Source: Bacteroidota bacterium (GTDB lineage Bacteria > Bacteroidota > Bacteroidia > Bacteroidales > FEN-979). Taken from it: 33,188 bases of DNA. The translations under genes and the position numbers were made by a program. The first letter of the stretch is position 1. Every line of letters begins with the position of its first letter. The notes beneath the pieces are model-generated. The model did no database searches. It was given only the letters and a program-made list of their open reading frames with translations, and was not told the origin of the DNA. Positions 10,001-18,224 of this stretch are shown one piece after another. The stretch lies in NCBI GenBank assembly GCA_026391845.1, contig JAPLDG010000007.1:1-33188 (forward strand), written 5' to 3'.

Positions 10001-10423
10001 CTCTGGCCAGATGGGCCGGATGAATCCCGGACAAACTCGATCATTGAACGTCACAACCTGGGCGGACAACTTGATAGTACTGACATTTCGAAAGCGGTTG
10101 AGCATCTGAAAAACTATGTTATGACGCTTGCTCCCATAAAGACATATCGTGAGCTGCCCATGCGAATGGCAAAAGACGGGCAGATCTACATTGGAACAGC
10201 TGACCTGGTATTGGAGTTCGATGACCAGCTATATCTGATCGACTACAAAACATACCCAGGAAGATTCACAGAGGTAACCGACAGGAATAGCGACCATTAT
10301 GCGGGAATCTACTCGGGACAATTAAATGCCTATTCGAAAATCCTCGAATTGGCTATGGGTAAAAAGGTGACTAAAAAAATGATTTATTATTCGGTACTTG
10401 GGAAAATTTTGGAAATTGTCTGA
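7031..10423 (+). CDS. AddA/RecB-like UvrD-family helicase-nuclease
   Basis: This 1130-residue SF1 helicase has motif I GAGSGKT (about 10-16), motif Ia TTFTKRAAEEI, GTIHSVGYR, motif II VDEFQDSN (about 344), motif III VGDPKQAIYGF (about 371) and motif VI LLYVGMTRARDYL (about 847). A C-terminal RecB-type PD-(D/E)XK nuclease follows: GTADLVLEF (about 1055), LIDYKT (about 1069) and QLNAY (about 1097). Length and order fit AddA. I chose the ATG at 7031, directly before KNITFINAG; an upstream in-frame ATG at 6965 would lie inside the preceding gene. With the AddB-like partner it would unwind and trim double-stranded DNA ends, either in recombinational repair or as defence against linear foreign DNA. 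The partner is disrupted, so the complex may be inactive. Alternative name: RecB-like. Confidence 0.88.
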   Translation: MKNITFINAGAGSGKTYSLTDQLYHTINNDICRGDQVLLTTFTKRAAEEIRQRAYSKLLEKGKTGDAIALQNAYIGTIHSVGYRLIKKFCYMIGMSPNIKELSKEDADFYFSQAISEIPTVEELNQLAALSERFLFQAKGDQNHSAFDPWKWKEHILTIINEARRNNIADLTLSGLSFIKSIEFINSIFGIGSTQSLNFAKITTDVSAILLFLENLPDPRNGGRKKEGKKLEANLYGRKISYSDFIDIFDIANDIIAQKDPSNVNAQNLINDLGAFYRSKTIQDDMSAYTALIFKIAGDCITAFSEYKREHGLVDYTDMETRFLELLNIPTVQTELKQTIKLVMVDEFQDSNPIQLSIFIKLAEIVDQSIWVGDPKQAIYGFNGSDPVLVSNLLKVFYEQNDCNLKLQLLKNSWRSRGDLVNLTNKMFEVCLEDQSSPVLINKNDILGDGKSIQPWIAEKFGAKEQVTLAAKDTIGLIPVRNDKADGFIPDEQQLALNHWHFINEIKGAGNINNFNYYLARRIKDLIAKEQPVFDKSIQKTRSMLPSDIAVLCRQNKEVKELAAELMKNGIEVAASIDGLSITAEYRLMINILNYIADSSNSLAVTEILLLINKDNAFTAESVIEKRLDFISDSPARTDENGREYYDYVSKWGKDDEFVQKLELFVNSSFHLSVPELIEKAVAELEIVKHISAWEKTEQRKSNIQQMILYAHNYDDYCVKLNIASSLAGFVQWLKLGQEKNLQAASVNQNAVNITTYHKAKGLEWPCVILTSLGHDHDFKTLQKDFFKTSVKMSAPLDIENPLNNRYINFSFWPFGSKGNIMGFEDEIKNSEAFIEVQTAKIKEIKRLLYVGMTRARDYLITTSFLKKEAKWMNLVNDQEGNWSLENMTQQNTASTLLDLFDHGIMVNYQVIPDDRAEFIYEYDAQEYKPATYFAKEAVNDYPPKFISPSKLKETADVTVSLVCNYEHRIKTGNKINEALMGNCLHDILYLWPDGPDESRTNSIIERHNLGGQLDSTDISKAVEHLKNYVMTLAPIKTYRELPMRMAKDGQIYIGTADLVLEFDDQLYLIDYKTYPGRFTEVTDRNSDHYAGIYSGQLNAYSKILELAMGKKVTKKMIYYSVLGKILEIV

Positions 10424-10466
10424 GAGGGTAGCCCAAAATCATTCTCCAAAGATATCTTTAAAGCGC

Positions 10467-11225
10467 CTAAGCGAGTGAAAGCGTTCTGAGTAGATCAAGG
10501 AATTGATCGATTACGGTTTTTACATGATCATAGCGGTCGCTCTTAGCAGATTTACCTTCAACCAGATATAACCTCCGGTTTACTTCCAGCATGATCGAAG
10601 TTACTCGTCGATCCTTCTGGTAGTATTTCAATGGAACCATGGTTCCCTGATAGGGCCAGTCCTTCCCCAGTGTAAAACCGCCTTGCTTAAAAAATTCAGT
10701 TGCTGCATCTACAACTTTTTGAGGAGTATGGAACATATCTGTGCCGATATTGAAATCCGGCCGGTCTGGAAGCTGACACTGATCACGCTTCATAGGGGTT
10801 TGGGTGAATGAATGGCAGTCGACGATAATGGCAGAACCGGTCTTGTCCAATTGACGGTCAACTGCATCAAGTAACATTTTATGATGTGGGTGGTAGTATT
10901 GCAACAGTATCTGTTCCCGTTCTGCTGGGGTCACTACTCGTAAGTGTGTTCTATCATCACAGGTTTCATACAATACTCCCATTCCCACTTTTGCCATGGG
11001 TTCCAGGTTGTCATTCACAAATCTTTCCACATCGCAAAACACCCTCGAAAAACCCGCCTTGATCGGAATATCCTTTTTCGATTCAAAAAGGTCATCGGTA
11101 AACCAGTCAGTGAGGAGGTCTATTTCTCTGTTTATTCGTTTCTGATCAACCAGAAACCCAGTGAAGTTAGGAATCTCAATAGATGAATGGGGTATGTGAA
11201 GGATTAACTTGTTCTTGATATCCAT
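10467..11225 (-). CDS. N-formylglutamate amidohydrolase family protein
   Basis: The 252-residue protein shows the family motifs: HIPHSS (10-15), CDVERFVND (about 64-72), KVGMGVLYE (79-87), VDCHSF (135-140) and a GTMVP segment near the C-terminus. The family hydrolyses N-formylglutamate to glutamate and formate in histidine breakdown, but members outside hut operons may act on other N-acyl substrates, and no hut genes are visible here. The ATG at 11225 is preferred because family similarity begins straight after it; upstream codons run through the promoter. The -7 box TACCTTTG ends only four bases before this ATG, so the transcript is probably leaderless or nearly so. The gene converges on the AddA-like gene and carries the shared operator. 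Confidence 0.82.
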   Translation of the reverse strand: MDIKNKLILHIPHSSIEIPNFTGFLVDQKRINREIDLLTDWFTDDLFESKKDIPIKAGFSRVFCDVERFVNDNLEPMAKVGMGVLYETCDDRTHLRVVTPAEREQILLQYYHPHHKMLLDAVDRQLDKTGSAIIVDCHSFTQTPMKRDQCQLPDRPDFNIGTDMFHTPQKVVDAATEFFKQGGFTLGKDWPYQGTMVPLKYYQKDRRVTSIMLEVNRRLYLVEGKSAKSDRYDHVKTVIDQFLDLLRTLSLA

Positions 11226-11229
11226 GTTG

Positions 11230-11358
11230 CAAAGGTAATCCGACACTCCATAATGTATATATGGAGAGGGAAAATAGCAACAAAGTTGTTTGAATTTCTG
11301 GTTTTCCAACAGTAAAAACAGCAACATAAATAGGTTGCGTAGTGCTTATTTACCTTTG
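11230..11358. promoter_or_regulatory. Divergent operator/promoter module, copy C
   Basis: A 129-bp region homologous to copy B at 4113-4240. It is bounded by CAAAGGTA (11230-11237, minus-strand -7 box of the amidohydrolase) and TACCTTTG (11351-11358, plus-strand -7 box of the 140-residue unknown gene). The operators at 11-base spacing are CATAA-N5-ATATG (11249-11263, within a longer CCATA/TATGG palindrome) and CATAA-N5-TTGCG (11325-11339). The plus-strand leader would be about 110 bases. Conservation of both promoter arms and of the middle suggests duplication of a whole divergent control region. Confidence 0.72.
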
Positions 11359-11475
11359 CTGCAATTCATTTTTCCACCAGCTCATTAAAAAAAATAGTGT
11401 CAGTTTAAAAAGGAAAATAGTCGTTTGTGGCAGCATGTTTTCCGTTTAATTTTTGAAACCAATAAAACCCAACAT

Positions 11476-11898
11476 ATGAAGAAATATTCACTCGCAATTT
11501 GCAAGACAAATCCTTCTGATTACCAAGTCATCAAATGGTATGACCTGAAACAGATCATGCAAAACCAACAAGTCACGGAGGCGATCATCTTTCCGGTTGC
11601 CGATGCAGCCTCAGAATACGAACTCGCCAAGCGGTACCTTATCGGTAAAATTATTATTGATAAGGACAGGGTTAAGCATCTGGACGAATGCTGCCTGGTT
11701 GACCATGAAAATGGGGATCAGCTATTACCGTGCATGATCCTCCTGGACCCAGATCTTCAGTATGCAATTGTAAAGGCCATGGAATTCAGGGCCAACAAGT
11801 CGTTCATCCAATGTGTCCTTAAACCCGATAACAGCTTTATCGTCAATGAATGCAACATGGCACCGGTTGATGAACAATTTAATATCCGTGTAAATTAA
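11476..11898 (+). CDS. Hypothetical protein (140 aa)
   Basis: A soluble alpha/beta protein of 140 residues from the ATG at 11476, preferred over a non-ATG extension to 11425 that would run into the leader. It opens MKKYSLAICKTNPSDYQV and has several hydrophobic strands but no motif I recognise. It is the first gene after plus-strand promoter C and is followed 21 bases later by a small membrane-protein gene, so the two may be co-transcribed. Function unknown. Confidence 0.65.
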   Translation: MKKYSLAICKTNPSDYQVIKWYDLKQIMQNQQVTEAIIFPVADAASEYELAKRYLIGKIIIDKDRVKHLDECCLVDHENGDQLLPCMILLDPDLQYAIVKAMEFRANKSFIQCVLKPDNSFIVNECNMAPVDEQFNIRVN

Positions 11899-11919
11899 TC
11901 CTAACCTAATTCATAAACT

Positions 11920-12099
11920 ATGAAAGCTTTAAACTCGTTGGCCTATTATGTTGGCTTTTACAGGAGAAGGATGCTTAATGGCATGAAAATTATTTTATTG
12001 CTGGCTTTAGCCTTTGTCGTAATCTATGTTGTCTTACACTTGTCGGGACTATCTGTTGAGATAAAAAAAGCAGATATTCTTTTATGGCACATTAGCTGA
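11920..12099 (+). CDS. Small single-pass membrane protein (59 aa)
   Basis: The ATG at 11920 opens a 59-residue frame ending in TGA at 12097-12099. Residues 1-22 are basic (YRRRMLNGMK) and residues about 23-44 form one hydrophobic transmembrane helix (IILLLALAFVVIYVVLHLSG), which suggests an inside-in topology for the N-terminus. It lies 21 bases after the 140-residue gene. It may also be the start of a longer gene that has decayed, because the following 244 bases hold no convincing frame. Confidence 0.5.
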   Translation: MKALNSLAYYVGFYRRRMLNGMKIILLLALAFVVIYVVLHLSGLSVEIKKADILLWHIS

Positions 12100-12343
12100 T
12101 GTCTATGGCTGCAGAGCATCCTGGTTCCGGCATTGCGAAAAAATAGCTTAACATAAGGTCAACGAGAATTATTTCCTATATTCGTTCAATGATCGACCGT
12201 CTTAATGGCACTTGGCATTATACTAAAGATGGCGTACAGGCTACTTACAGGCATCTTTCTAGAGCCAATTCTTTCACGGCTATTATAAGGATATTAAAAA
12301 TGAATTTGAACTGGGCAAAACCATTTAAAATAAATACGCAAAT
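12100..12343 (+). other. Intergenic stretch with no convincing gene; possible gene debris
   Basis: A 56-codon ATG frame (12189-12359) overlaps the next gene, and another frame reads SQFFHGYYKDIKNEFELGK before a stop at 12326-12328. Neither has a credible start plus coding character over its full length. The stretch could be the eroded end of a longer gene. No operator or terminator of note is seen. Confidence 0.3.
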
Positions 12344-13336
12344 ATGGATGATTTTATGAAGGTTATATTGGAACATGATTTCAGGGTCAAGTTCCTTTCA
12401 CAGAATGAAAGTTCCTTCCTGATGGCAGGTTTCAGAAAAAACCATTATCATTTTATAAAGAACAGATCAGAGCCTTATAACACGATTACACAATATCATC
12501 TACCAAGTTACCAGCTCGCCGAATGTTTTGAAATGCTCTACGAGACAAAATGGGGAACTCCTGACCGGCCACTATTTCATCAGTTGAATCCATATTTTGC
12601 CGTATTGAAATATTCCGGTGAACAGTACTCTCTGGTTTTGGGGAAGGATCAATATTCCCTCAGCAAAGAGCATTCGGCAACTTTTTTCAAATCGATTGAT
12701 AAGGATATCAAAAGGTTGAAAAAAGCCAAAAAACTGATAAAATGGGATGGCGATCATTGTTACTTGGAAAAATTCCTGACCACTGGCGGGAGAAAAATCG
12801 AAAGTGAAGTTGGGGATAATCGTTTGCTGGAAGCTGTAGCTTTCGAATTATTACAGTTCAGTAATTTAAAAACCGCGCCTCCGTTGGGAATTTTTACCCT
12901 GTTCAGCCAATTGGCTGATAGCAGCTATTTGATTGGAGATGAAGATATCAAAAGAATGGCTGAAGGAATTGAAAATTGGGCTTCAACAGCAACTATGGAT
13001 GACAACTGGAACTTGTTCGATCATGTTCAGCAAAAATGTTTCACTTCTCCAATTTTGGGCGAAAACGTAAAGTTTAGCAAGCAGAAAATAGCTACCCAGT
13101 TCATCAAGGCCTATCATAAACTGAGTCCTGCGCAGCAAGTTATGATGAAAACACTTAAACCCAGCTCTGGCATGTCGTTTCTATTATGCCTGGGGTTTTT
13201 GAATGAGGTAATCAGTTTGTTCGAATTCGATGACCTAGTAAACCATCATTTACAGCCAGATTCCAAATCTGAGCAAAATAATCGGTTTGAGACCAGCATG
13301 TTGAAATTTTTTGGAACATTTTTCAAAGCAGTTTAA
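12344..13336 (+). CDS. Hypothetical protein (330 aa)
   Basis: A soluble, mixed alpha/beta protein of 330 residues with no signal peptide, transmembrane segment, Walker motif or nuclease motif that I can recognise. The middle has a very basic helix (residues about 120-135, RLKKAKKLIKW), and the C-terminal third is hydrophobic and helical (SGMSFLLCLGFLNEVISLFEF). ATG at 12344, with another at 12356. It is the last gene before the BREX operon on the same strand, separated by 199 bases. It could be a BREX-associated accessory gene or the last gene of the left arm. Function unknown. Confidence 0.7.
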   Translation: MDDFMKVILEHDFRVKFLSQNESSFLMAGFRKNHYHFIKNRSEPYNTITQYHLPSYQLAECFEMLYETKWGTPDRPLFHQLNPYFAVLKYSGEQYSLVLGKDQYSLSKEHSATFFKSIDKDIKRLKKAKKLIKWDGDHCYLEKFLTTGGRKIESEVGDNRLLEAVAFELLQFSNLKTAPPLGIFTLFSQLADSSYLIGDEDIKRMAEGIENWASTATMDDNWNLFDHVQQKCFTSPILGENVKFSKQKIATQFIKAYHKLSPAQQVMMKTLKPSSGMSFLLCLGFLNEVISLFEFDDLVNHHLQPDSKSEQNNRFETSMLKFFGTFFKAV

Positions 13337-13465
13337 CAAACAAACCTACATTTCAAATTTAGGGGAATCTAGCAAAGAATAGTAAAAAGAAGCAAGAATA
13401 AAGTTCTACCTTCGTTACATGATTTACAAATTATGCATTCCTGACTATTACTAACAAAATCAACA

Positions 13466-13493
13466 ATGCTACAATTCATTTTTAAAGTAGCAT
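13466..13493. promoter_or_regulatory. Inverted repeat in the BREX leader region
   Basis: ATGCTAC (13466-13472) and GTAGCAT (13487-13493) form a perfect 7-bp inverted repeat with a 14-base AT-rich spacer, 43 bases before the brxA ATG. It may be an operator or a weak mRNA hairpin. Upstream, TACCTTCG (13407-13414) is a one-mismatch -7 box, so it may be the promoter. The full CATAA-N5-TTATG module of the flanking genes is absent; only a half-site (CATAA at 13491) is seen. Confidence 0.4.
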
Positions 13494-13535
13494 AAAATAC
13501 ATAGAAAAAAGCACACGAACAAATCCGGATATGAA

Positions 13536-14165
13536 ATGAATGAAAGTGCCTATTCAGCTTCTTTTTCAGCAGGAAGTCTATTACATAAGGAAACAACCGC
13601 ATTGCTTCCAATACTACTTTCTGAAAATCCAGAAGAACTAATTAAACTAGAAATCAAACAAAATAACCTGTTAAAAATTAATTCCGAAAGCTCAAGGAAG
13701 CGAACTGTTTCTGAAATTATTAAACGGTTGTCAACTGTTGATCAACCTTTTTGGGAGTATTATTCACACCGAATTGAGGAGGAACAAAAGTTATTACTTT
13801 TTTACCTATGCCTCAAATTATATAGAATAATGTTTGATTTTCACTTTAATGTTACACTTCAGCAGTGGAATTCCTCCTCACCTGTTATAGAACCTTTTTT
13901 GTATCAAATGGAATTGAATGAAATTTCAGGCAAAGAAGATACAGTGTTCAATTGGACAGATAAAACCAAAGCAAAAATCATATCCGTTTACATGAAGATC
14001 CTTAAAGATATAGGCATCTTGAATGCTGAAAGTTATCGGTTACAAGAACTTATTGTGGATAACTCCTTTTACTATTATTTTGTTCAGAAACGCGAGTTGT
14101 GGTTTTTAGATGCTTGCTTATTAAATATCCAAACAAAGAAAAATATAATAGATAGTGCCCTATGA
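13536..14165 (+). CDS. brxA: BREX protein BrxA
   Basis: A 209-residue protein of the DUF1819/BrxA family. Its N-terminus YSASFSAGSLLHKETTALL carries the family's Tyr-x-x-Ser-x-x-x-Ala-Gly-x-Leu start, and the helical body and Tyr/Phe-rich C-terminal part fit. BrxA is a small DNA-binding-like protein and the first gene of type 1 BREX operons. Its stop overlaps the ATG of brxB by four bases (ATGA, 14162-14165), which shows translational coupling. The gene is more AT-rich than the left-arm genes. Start is the ATG at 13536; no Shine-Dalgarno site is visible. Confidence 0.9.
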   Translation: MNESAYSASFSAGSLLHKETTALLPILLSENPEELIKLEIKQNNLLKINSESSRKRTVSEIIKRLSTVDQPFWEYYSHRIEEEQKLLLFYLCLKLYRIMFDFHFNVTLQQWNSSSPVIEPFLYQMELNEISGKEDTVFNWTDKTKAKIISVYMKILKDIGILNAESYRLQELIVDNSFYYYFVQKRELWFLDACLLNIQTKKNIIDSAL

Positions 14166-14770
14166 ATATGACCGTAGAAGAATTGTATCAAAAAATGGAA
14201 GACAAATCCTTCCAAGACAACTCGGTAGGATCAATGTTTTATAATGTGTATATTTTTCAGTATCCTGCTGAGGATGAATACGAAATATACAGACAGATTG
14301 ATGAGTTTAAAGTTAGACTAAAAAGGCCAAGTAATAATCTGGATATTTTAACTCTAAACATTTTCGATGAATTTTGTGCCTATTTAGACAAAAAGCCATT
14401 TGGAAAGAATCCGTCATATTTACAATACTTATTAAAAAAAGAAATCGGGAATTCACCTGCAATTCAAGAAACTCTAATTCGTCAGGCATGCGATGAAAAA
14501 TTCTTTGAGTGGATTGATAATCTGATCAGAGAACATCTTAACAAGGAAAATGAGTTGACTAAGTCTTTTGTTTATTTATATGGATTTGGACAAATGTATC
14601 CTTACTTACGAACTAATACCTTTTTATCAAATTTTGAACGATTTAACAACGGTGAACACTACAAAATTATCGTTTTTTATCCCGGCCATGCGCAGAAAAA
14701 CAGCTTTAGTCTGTTCGGCGTTTTAAAAGATGACCATACATATCGTTCAATTAACCTTATAAACGCATAG
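14162..14770 (+). CDS. brxB: BREX protein BrxB
   Basis: A 202-residue protein of the DUF1788/BrxB family. Recognisable features are the central NELTKSFVYLYGFGQMYPYLRT segment (quoted in part), the KIIVFYPGHAQKNSFSLFG block and a C-terminal DHTYRSINL, which corresponds to the family's closing YR-x-x-x-L motif. Its exact role in BREX is not settled; it is essential in the systems studied. It overlaps brxA by four bases and precedes brxC by 25 bases. Confidence 0.9.
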   Translation: MNMTVEELYQKMEDKSFQDNSVGSMFYNVYIFQYPAEDEYEIYRQIDEFKVRLKRPSNNLDILTLNIFDEFCAYLDKKPFGKNPSYLQYLLKKEIGNSPAIQETLIRQACDEKFFEWIDNLIREHLNKENELTKSFVYLYGFGQMYPYLRTNTFLSNFERFNNGEHYKIIVFYPGHAQKNSFSLFGVLKDDHTYRSINLINA

Positions 14771-14795
14771 ATCAACACTCTCCAAAAATAACAAC

Positions 14796-17700
14796 ATGAA
14801 ATTAGCCGAAATTTACAGTAAACTTATTGACCGCATTATTAATCCTGCAGTAGTTGCTCAAGATCAAAATGGATCAACAATTCAAGTAGAAATTGAAGAA
14901 TATGTTTTTACTGACGAAATTATCAACAGTCTTTATAAGGTATTAGTTGCTATTAAGGAAAGAAATATTGATAAAACCGGAATTTGGATCAATGGATATT
15001 ATGGATCGGGTAAATCTCACTTTCTGAAATATCTGCATTATTGCATAAATGTTGATACGCGTGAAAAAGCTTTTGGCCGATTTATACAAGCTGTTAAAGA
15101 CCGTGATGCAATGCTTCATTTGGACAGTCGGATAACAATGAACAATGATGAAATAGCATCACTTAAACGATGGTATGATAAAGCAGAAATTGAAGATGTA
15201 TTGTTCAATGCACAGGATGTCTCAAAAGCTAATCGGGATAATACCACTTTTACGCACATCTTTTTTAATATGTTTAATGAGTGTCGGGGATACAATGCAT
15301 ACAATATCCCATTGGCTCTGCTTCTTGAAAAGTATCTGGATAAGAATAACTCTTTCGATCTGTTCAAACAAAAACTTGAAGAAGAAGAAGGCTTTATTTG
15401 GGACACTGATGCTGCTGACGTGGTGAGCAATGAATTAGATACGGTATTAAGTGTAGCAAAGAAATGTGTTCCGTCACTCGATATAGATGCATTGAAGGCA
15501 ACACTTTTACACCCGGAATCCTATCATATTGATACACGCAAATTTTCAAATGAAGTTAAAAGTTATATAAGTACTAAAGGAGAGGATTACCGATTTCTTT
15601 TCCTGGTGGACGAAGTATCACAGTTTATAAATGCCAACAAAGATGTTTTGCTCGATTTGCAGACTGTAATTGAACGCCTCAGTCCGGATTGCAACAAACA
15701 AGTTTGGATTGCTTGTACCGCACAACAAACCATTGAATCTGTCACCTATGAATCAGGTATCTTTACAACGGATGAAGCATATGGTAAAATTATGGGACGA
15801 TTTGAGACACGTGCTTCGTTGGAAAGTACAGATCCCGCTTACATTACCCAAAAAAGAATTTTAGAGAAAAACTCTACTGCAGAAGCAGCGTTGAAGGTAA
15901 TTTATCGAGATAATCAGGATGCTATTCTGAACCAGTTTATTATGGGACATGAATTATATAAAGGATTTCGGACTGAAGAAGATTTTCAGCTTTCATATCC
16001 GTTCATCCCTTATCAGTTCAAGCTAATAGCAAAAGTTTTCGATGCTTTTCAACAATTGGAGTATGTTTTAGCCGAAGTAAAAGACAATGAACGATCAGTA
16101 CTGAAAATTACCCACGAAACAGCAAAACTTGCAAAGGATCTCGACTTAGGTACGTTTATCTCTTTTGATGCTTTCTTTAATCAGATGTTTTGGCAGAACC
16201 TGATTCACAGGGGAACTAAAGCTATTTCTCCTGCATTGGAACTTGGATTTGTAAAAGTTGACTTATTTGCACAACGGGTAGTGAAATTGCTTTTTATGAT
16301 TTCTAATCTTCTCGATACTGATAAGGCCAATTTTGGTTCAACCTTAGACAATCTGACTTTGCTAATGATGACCAAACTTGATGAAAACAAGTTGCAATTG
16401 AGGAATCAGATTGAGGACGTACTGAAAAAATTGATCGAAAACAATATTGTTCGAGAAGAAAGCAAAAACTATTATTTCTATAATGAGGATGAAGTAGAGT
16501 TGTCAAAATTGATTGCTAATACACAGCCCGGCAGCGATTTCATTGCTGAAACATTTAAAGGTATCCTTTTCCCCTGGTTAAAGGTCGACAACAAAATTCG
16601 TTTTGCAGGTAACGACTTTAAAATTGCAGCTAGCATTGATGGGAAAAATTATTTAGGTACCAATAGCGATGTCAATGTATCATTTACAATTTTTGATGAC
16701 ACTGAAACAACTCAAAAAAGTTTGAGTAATCCTTCCCATACATTAATATTTTGTTTGAATGAATGGTTCATGGAGGATAAAGAATTGAGGATTAACTTCC
16801 AGTGGTTTTGCAAAGTAGAAAAATATATAAAGAATAATCAGGAGTATGCCACTGAGGCACGCAAAAAATCGATTGATAATTTCAAAAGCAGAAATGCTGA
16901 AATCAAACTGACTTTGGGGATGCCTTTAACTCAGGAAGACCTGAAACTTCGTGCCAACCGTGCCATAGCTCCAAATGAATATAGCGAATTGAATCCAATG
17001 ACCGATGCTGAATCGATGATTAACGACCATATAACCCGCCAGGGGAATGAATTATTGCTTTCCGACTTATTGGATAAATATAAAGCAGCACCTTATGGAT
17101 GGAAAGATGTAAGTATTATTTACATTGTAACAGAGTTATGTAAACGCAAACTCCGGGATCTGACCTATAAAAACCAGCCACGATATTCCATTACAAACTT
17201 TGTGAACAAAGCATTGGTGGCAAGTGAGTACAAAAATTTAGGAATCACCTCCGCACAAGAAATTTCGCAAGACATTATCAATAAAGCTATCCAAGCCTGG
17301 CTTATCATTTTCAACGAACATATATCACCTAACGGTGATGGAAATTCACTTTTTGATACGTTAAATAATGGGTTGATAAAACATTTCGAAGATTGGAAAA
17401 TTTTAAAAAATGACTATGAGAAGTACCTTTTTGCCAAGCATTTTAACCAATTAACAGATCTATTGACCGAATGGATAAGCATTCGTGAACCAAAACGTTT
17501 ATTTGAAATCCTGGATAAAGATGCTTCCGAAACAGCTCTTTTAATAGACAAATGTCGCAACCTCAAAGACTTTACAATTCACTCGTTGAAAGACTATTCT
17601 GACATCAGACGTTTCTGCGAGCTGAACGAAGAAAACTTCCAACACCTCGACGAGGTAGAAACCGTAAAAGTGGATCGACTAAAAACCTTCTTTCTTTCCG

Positions 17701-18218
17701 ATTACCCGGTTGACGATTTTCATCTTTGTAAGAAAACCTATAAAGAACTTAAAGAGGCTCTTACAAAGAGCATTAAAGATATTAAGGCTGAAACTCATAC
17801 ATGCTATAATGCTATTTTCGATGAACTTGATGCATTGGCTATTGAGAATGCGGTTGCGAATAATGTTTACGCCAATCGGGAGCAGAGTTTGACTTTAATA
17901 ACTAACCTGCAATCCATTACTATGCTCCGACTCGAACTTTCGCGGGCCGATAGTTTCTTTAGTGACGAACGAGGTAAAATCCTGCTCGATGCAAACCGTC
18001 AACAGCAAGAAAAAAGTCAAATAGAGCAAAATAAAAAAGACTATCCTACTAATAAGGAGAAACCGGTTCCGATTGTAACCGAACCTCCAGCCAGTTATAA
18101 CCTTCCTAAAGCCAATAAAATTCTGACATCAGAACTTGAAGTAGATGAATATCTGGCAATTATACGGAAGCAGATGATGGCACTTATACATGGCAATAAA
18201 AATATCCTCGTAAAATAA
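14796..18218 (+). CDS. brxC: BREX ATPase BrxC
   Basis: A 1140-residue P-loop protein of the BrxC/PglY family. Walker A is GYYGSGKSHFL (about 67-77) and Walker B is FLFLVDEVSQF (about 267-277). The long remainder is helical, with a charged coiled-coil-like region before a C-terminal tail (about 1060-1140). BrxC is a large STAND/AAA-like ATPase needed for both host methylation and phage exclusion, probably as part of the complex with PglX and PglZ. It is followed by pglX after six bases. Length is typical, and no frame break is seen. Confidence 0.93.
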   Translation: MKLAEIYSKLIDRIINPAVVAQDQNGSTIQVEIEEYVFTDEIINSLYKVLVAIKERNIDKTGIWINGYYGSGKSHFLKYLHYCINVDTREKAFGRFIQAVKDRDAMLHLDSRITMNNDEIASLKRWYDKAEIEDVLFNAQDVSKANRDNTTFTHIFFNMFNECRGYNAYNIPLALLLEKYLDKNNSFDLFKQKLEEEEGFIWDTDAADVVSNELDTVLSVAKKCVPSLDIDALKATLLHPESYHIDTRKFSNEVKSYISTKGEDYRFLFLVDEVSQFINANKDVLLDLQTVIERLSPDCNKQVWIACTAQQTIESVTYESGIFTTDEAYGKIMGRFETRASLESTDPAYITQKRILEKNSTAEAALKVIYRDNQDAILNQFIMGHELYKGFRTEEDFQLSYPFIPYQFKLIAKVFDAFQQLEYVLAEVKDNERSVLKITHETAKLAKDLDLGTFISFDAFFNQMFWQNLIHRGTKAISPALELGFVKVDLFAQRVVKLLFMISNLLDTDKANFGSTLDNLTLLMMTKLDENKLQLRNQIEDVLKKLIENNIVREESKNYYFYNEDEVELSKLIANTQPGSDFIAETFKGILFPWLKVDNKIRFAGNDFKIAASIDGKNYLGTNSDVNVSFTIFDDTETTQKSLSNPSHTLIFCLNEWFMEDKELRINFQWFCKVEKYIKNNQEYATEARKKSIDNFKSRNAEIKLTLGMPLTQEDLKLRANRAIAPNEYSELNPMTDAESMINDHITRQGNELLLSDLLDKYKAAPYGWKDVSIIYIVTELCKRKLRDLTYKNQPRYSITNFVNKALVASEYKNLGITSAQEISQDIINKAIQAWLIIFNEHISPNGDGNSLFDTLNNGLIKHFEDWKILKNDYEKYLFAKHFNQLTDLLTEWISIREPKRLFEILDKDASETALLIDKCRNLKDFTIHSLKDYSDIRRFCELNEENFQHLDEVETVKVDRLKTFFLSDYPVDDFHLCKKTYKELKEALTKSIKDIKAETHTCYNAIFDELDALAIENAVANNVYANREQSLTLITNLQSITMLRLELSRADSFFSDERGKILLDANRQQQEKSQIEQNKKDYPTNKEKPVPIVTEPPASYNLPKANKILTSELEVDEYLAIIRKQMMALIHGNKNILVK

Positions 18219-18224
18219 CTATAA

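Noticed and set aside
10448-10459. 12-bp palindrome AAAGATATCTTT between the convergent AddA-like and amidohydrolase genes
   Set aside because: AT-rich and short, without a T-run; not convincing as a terminator or operator.
12189-12359. 56-aa frame upstream of the 330-aa gene
   Set aside because: It overlaps the start of the 330-aa gene, has no promoter or family features and probably is chance or debris.
13491-13505. CATAA-N5-ATAGA upstream of brxA as another regulon operator
   Set aside because: Only the left half matches, and no TAnnTTTG box follows at 11 bases.
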